DNA from: Sinohyriopsis cumingii
Taxonomy: Eukaryota; Mollusca; Bivalvia; Unionida; Unionidae
Direction: 5' to 3'
DNA length: 64,000 bases
Assembly: GCA_028554795.2 (NCBI GenBank)
Contig: CM068838.1
Location: 89,209,944-89,273,943 of the forward strand
In this document: positions 50,891 through 60,427 of the stretch, piece after piece
How the letters are laid out: every line of letters starts with the position of its first letter
Position numbering within the stretch: position 1 is the stretch's first letter
Position numbers and translations under genes: made by a program
The notes under the pieces: generated by a model
Database searches by the model: none
The model's input: the letters and a program-made list of their open reading frames with translations, nothing else
Told to the model about the DNA's origin: nothing

Positions 50891-53800
50891 ATGATACGAT
50901 CCTATTCATTCGAGAAGAAAGAAGAAGAAGAAAGTAAGAGGCAGAAACGTGATCTATCGCCTCGTACCAGGGCTGAAGTCTTGGCACAAATTCATGCCAG
51001 TGATTTTGAAGAGGACATGAGTGAACCAGAATCCGAACCCTCTAAACAAAGTTCACCACCCCTGGTTAACCCTGAAAAGTACTATTCCATTCGAGAGACG
51101 GAAAAGCGCTCCTCTAGAAAATTTAGAACCACGGCTTACAAATACACGGTGAAGTTTAAAGATTTCAAGGCCGAAGTACCGTTAGAGAAAGCAGAAGGGT
51201 TCATCACCGGGGTGTGGGATTCTTTGCTCACCACACTCAAGCGACAATGTCAACCCAAAGAAGACGATCGCTTGAGACTTTCCATACAACACGACGGTTT
51301 GAAATCCCTTGTTTGGATCGAGTTTAGCACCCCTGCAGAATTGACTGCTTCCAAAGTCATGGACAAGATTTAACACGTACAACAATCCAATGACCAGTTT
51401 GACATCACCGATGGAAAAGCCACACTCGACATGACCCACGTCTCTCCTCCTCAAGGGACCGGACAACGCAATAAGGTGTTATTGGTGAACGACCTTCGCA
51501 TCACCAAAACGAGCCTCGTCCAAATTCACAACCCTCAAGACCAGATGTGTTTAGCCAGGGCTATCGTGGTGGGACGAACCTATGCCAACAAGAACGACAC
51601 GGTAGAATGGAAAAGAGCCTGGGAGAACATTCGAAAATCGAACCGAGCCAAACAACGAAGTGAAGCAGAACTCCTGTTACAACAAGCTGACCTGTCCAAA
51701 GACACACCCTGCGGTATTCCTGAAATGCAAACATTGCAAGATGTCCTAGCTCCATTCTACACCTTGAAAGTGCACCCTCAAGAAGTGCGCGGGCCTCTGT
51801 TGTTTCGAGGCCAAGACTTTAAGGATGGAAAATACATTCACCTTTATCATCACGATGACCATTTCGATACCATTACCACTATCACCGGATTCCTGGGATA
51901 CAAATATTACTGTGAGAAATGTGACTATGGTTATAATAATCGAGAGCAACACAAACATTGCGGATGGAAATGCTCAGGATGTTTGGCCTCTCCACCCTGT
52001 CTGAGCGAAGTACAAGAAAGAGTACACTGTCCTGCTTGTCTGCGCACGTTTGTCAGCCCTGCCTGTTACCAACAACATCTGAAGACGCAAGGTTCACAGC
52101 AGAAATGTGCTTGTCAGCTGCTGAGATTGTGCCCTACGTGTGGACAAGGCCTACGTACCAATAATGCCAAGACACACGTATGTTCAGGAAAGAAAAAATG
52201 TCACATTTGTCACCACATCGTGGACTTGGAACACGAATGCTACGTGCAAAAATACCAGCCCCCACCAGAGAAAGAGGACGGTTACAAGAAGAAAGGCAAT
52301 TTCATCTTTTTTGATTTCGAATGCATGCAAGAGACCGGTAATAACATTCCTAATTTCTGCGTGGCTCATCGAGCGTGCGAGAAGTGCATTCAAGAACCTA
52401 TCTTCAGTCATTGCCCTCACTGCAGCAAGATTCCTGGAGGACGTGAAAAAATCTTTCGAGGACCGAACACGCTAGCCGATTTTGCCCAATGGGTTTTAGA
52501 CCCCATCGACGAGACGTGGAGCCAAGAGGACATCGAACGTTACGGAGATTGTCATCGCCATGCCACAGTGATGGCTCACAATTTCTCCGGATACGATGGA
52601 CAGTTTCTTTTGAGGTACTATACGGAACATGGCACCGAACGTCCTAAAGTCACTTTGAACGGAGCCAAAATCATTTTCATGCAAGTGGGACAAGTACAGT
52701 TTAAAGATTAGATGAGCTATTTGGCCATGCCTTTGAGTCGAATGCTAAAACATTTGGAATGACAGAAATGGCTAAAGGGTACTTTCCACACTTTTTCAAT
52801 ACGGAAGCCAAACAACACGCCGTTCTACCCCATTTACCTGAGGCTCATTATTACGACCCCGACAACATGCGTACCGAACAACGAGAAGCTTTCTACGCTT
52901 GGTACCAGGCTCACGCCTCGGACCCTTTCGACTTTCAGGAAGAAATGCTAAAGTATTGTCGTTCCGACGTGGACATTTTACGGCGTTGCTGTGGAAAATT
53001 TCGAGAACTGTTCATGGAACACGGAGGGGTCGATCCTTTGAAAGAAGCTTGCACCATTGCCAAAGCGTTTTCCTTAGTGTACCGCCAACGATTCATGCCT
53101 GAAAACACCGTGGCTGTCATCAGTCCTCAAACGACCCACTATGTCAAACGTCAATACTCGGTCAAAGCCCTACGCTGGTTACATTTCTTGTGCGACAAGG
53201 AAGACAAATGGATTCAGCATGCCCGCAACGGAGGAGGCGAAAAGACCATCGGAACGCATTCGGTCGATGGCTGAGACTTAGAAAACCCCAAGATCGTGTA
53301 CGAGTTTAACGGTTGCTTATTTCACGGATGTCCCGTCTGTTACCCTGACCGCGACACCAAAAATCAGTTTTTACAACGAACCATGGAAGACTTGTACCAG
53401 GACACTTGTCAGCGACGCCTAAAGTTAGAACAGGAAGGATACCAAGTGGTGGAAATGTGGCAACACGAGTACGATCACCGTATGAAAACCGATCCCGAGT
53501 TTAAACGCCTCGTGGAATGTTACCAGTTCATGGACCCGCTGAACCCGAGGGATAGTTTGTACGGAGGAAGGACCAATGCCACCTGTTTGCTGTACCAAGC
53601 CGACGAAGAGAAAGGAGAAGAAATCAAATACTTGGACGTGTGTTCGCTGTATCCTTGCGTGTGCAAATATTGTCACTTTCCTAAAGGGCACCCGCAATTG
53701 CTGGCGGAACACATCGACCTGGAAAACATTCGATAATACGAAGGTATGATCAAGTGCAAAGTCCTGCCTCCCACGGACTTGTACCATCCCGTGCTACCTC

Positions 53801-54963
53801 ACCATTGCCAAGGCAAACTGATGTTTCCTTTGTGCCGTACTTGTGCCGAAACGTGCAACCAAGATCAGCCTTGTCAGCACACCCAGGAAGAACGTGCCTT
53901 GACGGGGACGTGGGTTAGCGTGGAATTGTTCAAAGCTCTGGACATGGGATACCAACTGTTAGAAGTGTACGAAATTTGCCACTTTCCCAAGACACAACAA
54001 TACCACAAGGGTGACCCCAGTCAGAAAGGCATTTTCGCAGACTACGTGGATGCCTTTTTGAAACTGAAGCAAGAAGCCAGCGGGTATCCTTCCTGGTGTC
54101 ACACTCCCGAAGACCAAATAAAATTCAAAGAGAAATACTATGAACAAGAAGGCATCACTTTAGATCACATTGAGAAAAACGAAGGCAGGCGATCGTTTGC
54201 CAAAGTGATGTTAAATTGCTTGTGGGGTAAAATGGCACAACGATCGTCTTTACCCAAGACGGAATATTTGACAGAACCTTCCCGCTACTTCCAGATGATT
54301 CACGACAAAACCAAATACATGAAACACGTGGACGTCGTTCGCGAGGATTTGATCTTGGTCAATTACGAAGAAGATCTGGACTTTGTACAAGACGACCCCT
54401 TTGGAAATGTCATCATTGCGGCTTACGTGACAGCCCATGCTCGCTTAAAATTGTACGAAGCTTTAGAACTGTTAGGGGAACGCGTCCTGTACTTTGACAC
54501 TAACAGTTGCATTTACATCCATCACCCGAGTCAACAGCACCCTGACATCGAAGGAGACCGTTTAGGAGCCTGGACAGACGAGCATCCCGACGACAAGATT
54601 CTAAGTTTCGTCAGTGGCGGTCCCAAAAATTACGGTTACGAATACCGGGACAAACAAGGAGAAGTGCACACGCAGTGCAAAGTGAAAGGATTGACTCTGA
54701 ATTATCGTACCAGTCGAGTGGTCAACTTTGGGGTACTGAAAGAAGCCTTGCAGTCTGGAAAAGATCAACACTTTAAAGTGACCACCTATCAACCGAACAA
54801 GATTGTACGTTTACCCACTCACCACATCGTCAGTCGACCCTTGGAAAAAGTCTATCAAATCGTGTACCAGAAGCGAGTGCGACTTCCCAATCATTTCACC
54901 TTACCGTATGGACACGTCGGTATTGGTCTGTATATAAAAAGGAACCCTAGGCAAGATCGATAG
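50891..54963 (+). pseudogene. polB: Protein-primed family B DNA polymerase, multiple lesions
   Basis: About 1,357 codons, the size of Polinton polymerases. The N-terminal region is charged, followed by a conserved pre-exonuclease region and a Cys/His-rich zinc-binding section (about 51,900-52,260). ExoI is FFDFECMQ (52,310), ExoII AHNFSGYDGQF (52,573) and ExoIII YCRSDVDIL (52,954). A Cys/His-containing insert follows (YEFNGCLFHGCPVCY, 53,300), reminiscent of the endonuclease-like insert in related polymerases; that comparison is inferred. PolA is YLDVCSLYP (53,629), PolB KVMLNCLWGK (54,202) and PolC YFDTNSCIYI (54,490). PolC has Asn (codon 54,502) where family B enzymes have the second catalytic Asp. 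Breaks are TAA 51,371, TAG 52,709, a frameshift within 52,712-52,760, TGA 53,272 and TAA 53,734. Replication by this copy is therefore lost. The TATA is at 50,837. Confidence 0.93.
54931..54940 (+). promoter_or_regulatory. TATA box of the BIR gene inside the polymerase 3' end
   Basis: TATATAAAAA lies 65 nt before the ATG at 54,996 and within the last codons of the polymerase frame, so coding and promoter functions overlap. Confidence 0.7.
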
Positions 54964-54995
54964 TTCATTGTGACTACCAAGACCGAGCGAACAAG

Positions 54996-55631
54996 ATGAA
55001 TACTTTCAGAGAAACACAAAACAAGTTTAGACAGGCACAATTCAAGTGTGGGGCTTCGGAAGTGGAATGCGATTGTGAGCCTTGCGATGGGTACGATGCT
55101 GTACGTTGTGACCTTAGCGATGCCGTAAAGCATCATGGGAACTTTGTTCTCACTACCCCTATCATGGAAAGGGATGCTGTGCGTGTCAAACCTGAGGGAT
55201 GCGAAAGCGATGCCGCTCGTCCTCTTGGACATTTTACTGGGTTTAGTTTTAAAGGGGAATGTTCACCTTCACGTCTACCCCCCTACGAATGTCATCCAGC
55301 TCTGAGCAAACTCCTGTCCATGTCACCCAACCCTCATCGAAACGAACCTGTGAAAGACGAATATTCGTTTCCTGTGCGTTTGTCGGAATACTGCGACTTT
55401 GAAAATCGTCTTCAATGGTTCAAAGGAAAATGGCCTTAGTATCTGGGAGGACCGACCCCCGAAGAATTAGCCAGAGCCGGATTGTTCTACTTGGGCGAAG
55501 GAGATAAAGTCAAGTGCTTCAGTTGCGGTGTGTCACTTCACCACTGGGAACCGCAAGATTCGGCCTACGTAGAACATGCTCGATGGTCACCGAATTGTCA
55601 TTACTTACCTTTAGTGGGACCGAGACATTGA
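54996..55631 (+). pseudogene. IAP-like protein with one BIR domain, one in-frame stop
   Basis: One frame of 211 sense codons from ATG 54,996 to TGA 55,629, interrupted by TAG at 55,437-55,439 (codon 148), inside the BIR. The BIR spans about codons 138-205. Zinc ligands are Cys174, Cys177, His194 and Cys201 in exact CX2CX16HX6C spacing. The usual core (ELARAGLFYLGEGDKVKCF, LHHWEPQDS, EHARWSPNC) is clear. The N-terminal 130 residues are Cys-containing and unrecognised, and no RING is present. BIR proteins bind caspases or other apoptosis factors, and baculoviruses and other large DNA viruses carry them. Here the gene opens an accessory block between polymerase and ATPase. The stop removes the zinc-binding part, so the product would lack the fold. 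Confidence 0.88.
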
Positions 55632-55639
55632 AGTAACTT

Positions 55640-56056
55640 ACCATGTCGTTGACGAAGAAGTAACCAGATTGGTTAGGAGTCAAATGTTGGACATCACCGA
55701 GACCAGAATTTAAACTTCATTTCAAAAACGATATTGAATAATTACCTAAAGAACTGCAAGAGAAGATTTACAAAGAAGTTTGGCAGGGGTTTGCCAGAGT
55801 GAAATTTCAATGGGTCACTGTAGAACTTTTGTGCCGAGAAATTCACAAGAGGAAAGTGAAAAAAGTCAACCAGTGTGTTAGATTTCTTTGGGTCAAGTGT
55901 GCAGTCGTCCTATTATATCACTCTAGACCGTTTACATCAAAAGAGTTCAGTGAGATTCTTGGACGTTACCCTGAATGACAGTGATCAGAAATTACTTACT
56001 ATGAAGATTACTTTTGCTCTAGAAGAAGATTGTGAATTGTACGAACTGATCTATTC
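55640..56056 (+). pseudogene. Degenerate first copy of the LPxEL-motif gene family
   Basis: At 55,740-55,800 the plus strand encodes LPKELQEKIYKEVWQGF. This matches the motif of the next two copies (LPVELRERIYREL), but reading frames here are broken by several stops and shifts. The rest of the segment (to about 56,050) contains an acidic LEEDCELYELIY stretch like the IEEDELKDY of copy 3. It is the most decayed of three tandem copies. Confidence 0.5.
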
Positions 56057-56291
56057 ATGGATACTTTGCTAGAGAACATTCGTGCTTTGCCTGTGGAGTT
56101 GAGAGAACGCATTTACCGAGAACTGATCAAAATACAAGTGAAAAGCAAATGCAAAGTTATTCATCCGTTTTTAAATTATGCTCTGTTCCAAAGTATAAGA
56201 AGACTGATTATGAGTGGATATTACATCAGCCACAAAATTAAACGTGGCTATTGGCCACCACCCAAGGATTCCAAAAACAGTGTATATACTT
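56057..56291 (+). pseudogene. Truncated second copy of the LPxEL-motif gene family
   Basis: ATG 56,057 opens a frame starting with DTLLENIRALPVELRERIYR, nearly identical for about 100 nt to the start of the third copy at 56,292. It then diverges and runs into that copy after 235 bp, so only the N-terminal third remains. LPxELRxxIYxxL resembles the first helix of F-box-like or SOCS-type adaptor motifs; this is a short-motif inference. Confidence 0.5.
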
Positions 56292-56783
56292 ATGGATACT
56301 TTACAAGAGAACATTTTGGGCTTGCCTGTGGAGTTGAGAGAACGCATTTACCGAGAGCTGGTCAAAATACAAGTTAAACGTAAAGAACAGTTGCATCCGT
56401 CACGTCACCAGATCTTTAACCACTGGTACCTGAATGGTATAAGAGGACTGATTCTTCAGAAATGGTTTCAGTGGTCAGACCTTGTTGAACACTTTCAGTT
56501 AGTGAATGAACTAAACGTTCGTAATTTTGGTTACTTCGAGATTCACCTACTGCACCGTATTGAGGAAGACGAGTTAAAGGATTACCAACATATTTTACGT
56601 GAAATCTGCTTAGCGGAAGACGAAACATCTAGACAAACTCTGACGTTTCGGTTACAGTATGCAAGATTTAGATTCCCTACTGGAGAACGAAGATGTCTAG
56701 TTAGAAATCACCTTTATTGCTTCCGAAACAAAGAGACTATAAAATCAGGCTGCCATGCCACGGATTATGTCACATGTTATTGA
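56292..56783 (+). CDS. LPxEL-motif (F-box-like?) protein, third copy
   Basis: Intact frame of 163 aa from ATG 56,292 to TGA 56,781. Residues 3-21 carry LQENILGLPVELRERIYR. The rest is helical and charged with no known domain, containing LILQKWFQWSDLVEHF and HLLHRIEEDELKDYQHI. If the motif is a true F-box-like adaptor the protein would contact an SKP1/Cullin-type ligase, which viruses use to redirect host degradation. The motif is short, and this assignment is tentative. The end overlaps the next frame by 29 bp. A weak TATA (TATATAC, 56,283-56,289) lies immediately upstream, too close to serve this ATG. Confidence 0.5.
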   Translation: MDTLQENILGLPVELRERIYRELVKIQVKRKEQLHPSRHQIFNHWYLNGIRGLILQKWFQWSDLVEHFQLVNELNVRNFGYFEIHLLHRIEEDELKDYQHILREICLAEDETSRQTLTFRLQYARFRFPTGERRCLVRNHLYCFRNKETIKSGCHATDYVTCY

Positions 56784-57476
56784 ACAGATTCCGTGGAAGG
56801 AACTCAATGACCATATTCAAACCGTGGATCATTACCATCGATTATTACAAGAACTGTATCCATTCAATTTGGGTCGACAAGTGGTGTGTGTCTTAGTAAC
56901 TTGTTTTCTAGCACTTCGTTTACCAGCCGATTCCTTGTGGACTCTTTACGATCAGTACTTACCACACCTCCATGGCCTTAAATGGTCACGAAAGACTCCT
57001 TTTGCTCAAAGCCTTGCGGTTTCATCTGGATACTTCTCGACCTCTACGGGAAAAAAATATTCGTCAACTTTTAGCTACCCAAGACGTGTATGACGATGTG
57101 TGTGTAGCTTGTGACTTACACCCCCATTGGACAGATGTCCGTGCCTGGAAAGAATGGGATTTTGAGGCTTGGACCCAAGAAGTGGCCCAGTATGCACGAG
57201 AGTTGTTCAAGGAAAAAAGTTACTTTTCAACCTGTGTTAGTGACGGTGCCAGAAGAACCCGTCACCCAGGACAGGACTGTCGAGGACAGGCCTGAAAGAC
57301 CCTTTCGGGAGGACACTTGTGTGACCTTACCCCCTATAGAACTGGTCAGAACTTTACCCAAAACATGTTGTACAGACACTTGTTTTTATTCCACGTTAAT
57401 GGTTATCATGTGCCTTTTATCCTTGTACTTAAGCCTTTGGCTTTTATGTATTTTTGTCTTTCGTATTCATGTTTAA
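56755..57476 (+). pseudogene. Unrecognised protein with C-terminal membrane anchor, apparently frameshifted
   Basis: Three overlapping frames succeed one another: 56,755-57,093, 56,972-57,295 and 57,111-57,476. Each is shifted by +1, so I read them as one gene with two 1-nt lesions; overlapping genes are the alternative. The first part includes ELYPFNLGRQVVCVLVTCF, loosely like a BH1 segment. The middle is helical and Trp-rich (VRAWKEWDFEAWTQEVAQY). The last part is proline/acid-rich, then a single strong membrane segment (LMVIMCLLSLYLSLWLLCIF) and a short basic end, the pattern of tail-anchored proteins. A poly(A) signal follows at 57,484. A Bcl-2-like role next to a BIR gene would be attractive but is weakly supported. 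Confidence 0.45.
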
Positions 57477-57483
57477 AACATTC

Positions 57484-57489
57484 AATAAA
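57484..57489 (+). terminator. Poly(A) signal AATAAA
   Basis: Located 8 nt after the stop of the tail-anchored frame and 19 nt before the TATA box of the ATPase gene. It gives a very compact gene boundary. Confidence 0.65.
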
Positions 57490-57507
57490 CGTGTTCTGAA
57501 AAAAAGG

Positions 57508-57515
57508 TATATAAA
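57508..57515 (+). promoter_or_regulatory. TATA box of the ATPase gene
   Basis: TATATAAA lies 54 nt before the ATG at 57,562. Confidence 0.75.
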
Positions 57516-57561
57516 CTCTCGTCTTGTTTGTTTTCGTGTCACAAGTGACATTCCTAACACT

Positions 57562-58290
57562 ATGGCTACCTCTGCTGTCTCTGCTCCCTCTTCCTCTACT
57601 GTCAAAGTCATCGACGAACACTTAGATCGTGCCAGTTGGGAGGCTTTGTATCTTCGCCATCCCTTTAACATGCTCATTGCTGGACCTAGCGGTTCAGGCA
57701 AAACCGAATTCGTCAAACGTTTGATCGAACAGAAACATCATTTGATCGATCGGCCACCTCAACGGATCGTGTGGTGTTACAAAGAGTGGCAATCGGCGTA
57801 CAGCCTCTTGCGAGAAAGTCAAGGCGATTCCATCGTGTTTGTGGAAGGCATTCCTAAAGAAGACGACGGCATCGTCTCTGACTCCTGTCAAACCCATTTG
57901 GTCATTTTCGACGACATGTTAGGAGAAGACGAAGAAGAAATTAAACTGTGGTTCACGCGCAAAGGGCATCACCGTAATGCCAGTGTCGTTTACATCACCC
58001 AAAATTTGTTTCAACAAAGTAAAGCCCATCGCACCATCAGTCTCAATGCGCATTACGTGGTCTTGTTTAAAAGCCCTCGAGATAAATCGCAAGTGCAAGT
58101 CTTAGCCAAACAGTTAGGGACACCTTGGCTGACTCAGGCGTACGACGATGCCACTCAAACTCCACACGCCTATTTACTCGTCGATTTGAAACCTACGACC
58201 CCCGAGGATTTGCGATTTCGTATCCACTTGTTTCACCACTGGTGCCAAGACGGAGGGCCTATCCTGTACACATCTCCGTCCTCGACTTAA
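57562..58290 (+). CDS. A32/FtsK-HerA-type genome-packaging ATPase
   Basis: Intact 242-aa frame. Walker A is GPSGSGKT (residues 41-48). Walker B is HLVIFDDML with acidic residues 117-118. The downstream TQNLF (146-150) fits the sensor-type motif of this family. In Polintons and related dsDNA viruses this ATPase pumps the genome into preformed capsids. I chose ATG 57,562 because it lies 54 nt after the TATA box and just before a typical unstructured start (Ala/Ser/Thr-rich); the frame is open further upstream but lacks a better start. The gene shows no lesion, in contrast to the polymerase and integrase. Confidence 0.93.
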   Translation: MATSAVSAPSSSTVKVIDEHLDRASWEALYLRHPFNMLIAGPSGSGKTEFVKRLIEQKHHLIDRPPQRIVWCYKEWQSAYSLLRESQGDSIVFVEGIPKEDDGIVSDSCQTHLVIFDDMLGEDEEEIKLWFTRKGHHRNASVVYITQNLFQQSKAHRTISLNAHYVVLFKSPRDKSQVQVLAKQLGTPWLTQAYDDATQTPHAYLLVDLKPTTPEDLRFRIHLFHHWCQDGGPILYTSPSST

Positions 58291-58311
58291 TTTCACTGCA
58301 CAAAAAAAATC

Positions 58312-58319
58312 TATAAAAA
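58312..58319 (+). promoter_or_regulatory. TATA box of the basic-protein gene
   Basis: TATAAAAA lies 45 nt before the ATG at 58,357 and 22 nt after the ATPase stop. Confidence 0.72.
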
Positions 58320-58356
58320 CCTCAGACCCTTTTCGTCTGTCTCACACAGTTTGAAC

Positions 58357-59303
58357 ATGACGTCCCTTCAGTCGCATCTTCCCGTCAAATTGATTCGTGC
58401 CTTGTATGGCATCAGTAGAGAAAAAAATCCACAAACACGAGCTCGTGTCTTAGAAGCTAGTCTCAAAGAAGTCTTACGATGGTTCACGGTGACGGCACGT
58501 CAATTACTCCAAGGGATCATTCAGATTCCTCATCAAACCAAACGCTTTTTTGATCGAAACAAAGTCGCTTTGACCCAACTGGCCGATCCCCGCATCGACA
58601 CTCAAACCAAAAAACAAATCATTTTGAAACCTGGAGGGAGCGGTACTCTAGGAGGGGTCATCATTCGCTCTCTCTCTTAAGATGGGATCCTAATGCCCCC
58701 AAACTTCTCCCCAAGAAAAAAGTCAAACGAAGCTCCAAGAAGAAGAAAAAGACCAGGTCCCCAAGGAGAACTTCTCCAGTGGCGGGACCCTCCTCTTACC
58801 AGACACCACCCCGGAAAAAGAAAAGAAGCCCCCAGAAAAAGAAACAGAGAAAAAGTCCCCAGAAAAAGAAAAGTCCATAGAAGAAAACTACTCGCAAGAG
58901 AGGCACTTCGGCCAGGACGCAACCTTACACTCGCAAACCACGACTTGCCACGGCGGTGACTGCGTCTCTGGCAGACTCACGTTCATCCACTTCTCCGTTG
59001 ATGACACCAAGAACTGAAGAGTACTTGGAGACGTTGATCACACCAAGAACTTCTCCGTTGATGACCCCAAGAACTTCCCCAGTGGCAGGACCCTCCAATT
59101 TAGTGGCAGTGGCTGCTGCTCACAAAGTACCTTCTCCCAAAATCAAAGTCCAAGAAAGATCGTGCATGTTACAAAGTTTACTGGATTTGTCCAAGCAAGA
59201 ACTGGCTCGATTTAGTCCGTTGCGTACCCCTGCACGACGTGTCATGCCTGTCCTGAAGTTGATACGACGTAAAGACAATCAGTGGCGACGCGTTCCAGTA
59301 TAA
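58357..59303 (+). pseudogene. Conserved small-domain protein with long Lys/Pro-rich basic tail, frameshifted
   Basis: The first 107 codons (58,357-58,680) are open and helical, ending in KKQIILKPGGSGTLGGVII, a glycine motif recurrent in Polinton small proteins. At a CTCTCTCTCT run (58,668-58,677) the frame stops. A different frame continues as a very basic Lys/Arg/Ser/Pro region (KKKVKRSSKKKKK, SPQKKK repeats) with TAG at 58,878-58,880. It then runs through Thr/Pro repeats (SPLMTPRT, TSPVAGPS) to TAA at 59,301. I read it as one gene with a slippage frameshift and one stop; two genes are possible. The basic repeats resemble histone H1/protamine-like tails and would suit a DNA-condensing core protein. 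That role is inferred. Confidence 0.6.
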
Positions 59304-59307
59304 AAAA
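59299..59307 (+). promoter_or_regulatory. TATA box of the 133-aa gene
   Basis: TATAAAAAA overlaps the stop codon of the preceding gene and lies 55 nt before ATG 59,354. Confidence 0.72.
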
Positions 59308-59353
59308 GGCCTGTGACCAAGTCGGGGTATCAGTGTTATTGGTGCTCCTGAAG

Positions 59354-59755
59354 ATGTCACCCTCCAGAAAACGTCCCTCTTCTAAAACCCAAGGAAAGAA
59401 AAGGAAAGGACTGCCACCACGTTTAGTCAAACATGGGGACATGTTATCTGTCCTGTCCAAAGCTTCTCCACCCCTACGAAAAAAACTCATTCAATCGGTC
59501 TCCAAAGAGGTCATCGATACTGTATGCGAATGTTGTTTGAACGTCTTGAAAGGCACGATCCCTTTGTCCAAACACCAGAAACAATGCTTAGGCAAACATC
59601 GTCACGTTCTTCGCCAAATGGTTCAAAAGAAAATTCGCCTTTGTCAAAACAAGAAGATGTTGGTCCAACGTGGAGGTATTTTACCCCTCTTGTTAGGCCC
59701 CTTGCTGAAAGGAGTCTTGGGAACCATGTTGGGAGGACTGGTGGGAGCAAGATAA
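59354..59755 (+). CDS. Conserved Polinton small protein with hydrophobic C-terminus
   Basis: Intact 133-aa frame. The N-terminal 30 residues are basic. The helical core contains ECCLNVLKGTIPLSKHQKQC and a basic helix (HVLRQMVQKKIRLCQNKK). It ends with MLVQRGGILPLLLGPLLKGV and a Gly/Leu-rich hydrophobic tail. I recognise this pattern as a small protein that travels with Polinton capsid genes; its function is not known to me. The hydrophobic tail suggests membrane activity or packing inside the virion. The ATG was chosen from the TATA spacing (55 nt). Confidence 0.72.
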   Translation: MSPSRKRPSSKTQGKKRKGLPPRLVKHGDMLSVLSKASPPLRKKLIQSVSKEVIDTVCECCLNVLKGTIPLSKHQKQCLGKHRHVLRQMVQKKIRLCQNKKMLVQRGGILPLLLGPLLKGVLGTMLGGLVGAR

Positions 59756-59759
59756 AAAG
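59752..59759 (+). promoter_or_regulatory. Possible weak TATA box
   Basis: ATAAAAAG lies 53 nt before ATG 59,805, the same spacing as the stronger boxes. Confidence 0.45.
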
Positions 59760-59804
59760 GGCCTTGGAAGTCCCAAGATCTCAGAATCGACCCCTGACAA
59801 CCCG

Positions 59805-60408
59805 ATGTAAGGACGAAAACTAGCTTTAGTGCCTTACAAACGATGGATGGAATACTATCGTTGGCAAGAACAACGCACCCCACATTTACCACCCAATCCC
59901 AATTTGAGCGAGATGTCCCAGTTACAACACGAATTGCAGTCCTTGATGGATCGCCAAGATTTGTCCGAAACAGAAAAAAGTACGGTCAACTCTTGCAACG
60001 ACTGCAACTCTTTCACCAAAAAGCCTCAGACGAAACAGCCTTACCCACTCTGAAAGATTTTAAGACCTTGATGAAAAGTCCAGCACCATTACCAGTACCA
60101 CCACCGCTACCAGTGACCAAGACAGAAAAAGGAGAAGAAGAGGAAGGGTTTCAAACTCCACCAGAAAAAGTACGCAAGTTAACAACACCACCTACCTCCA
60201 GAATTGGATGGATTAAAAAGATGATGACCACCCCTTCTTCATCACAAGAGAAAAAGAAAGTGAAGACAGAAGTGAAACAAGAAAAAATATCCCGTTCTGA
60301 CATCCTCCTCCTCGACACCTATTGCTGGTCGCACCCGCAAAGCATTGCAATCCAAGAAAGTACCCCAAGAGAAAAAGAGTAGCATCTTCCAAGAGAGGGT
60401 GCCTTATT
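59805..60408 (+). pseudogene. Conserved Polinton protein with LVPYxxW start, broken
   Basis: ATG 59,805 is followed at once by TAA (59,808-59,810). The frame then runs ALVPYKRWMEYYRWQEQ and a helical section. Within the A-run at 59,971-59,977 it shifts to the frame ending at 60,382. That part has KYGQLLQRLQLFHQKAS, a proline-rich linker (PAPLPVPPPLPV), an acidic patch and a basic tail. A further shift near 60,290 would allow the last part to end at TAA 60,406 with a more basic C-terminus. I recognise the LVPYxxW start followed by a Lys-Tyr-containing helix as a recurrent Polinton protein. I do not know its role. Confidence 0.6.
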
Positions 60409-60427
60409 AACACACACACACACACAA
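60409..60427. repeat. Short (CA)n tract directly before the integrase ATG
   Basis: About eight CA units fill the leader just upstream of ATG 60,428, where other genes of the element have an ordinary leader. Confidence 0.85.
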
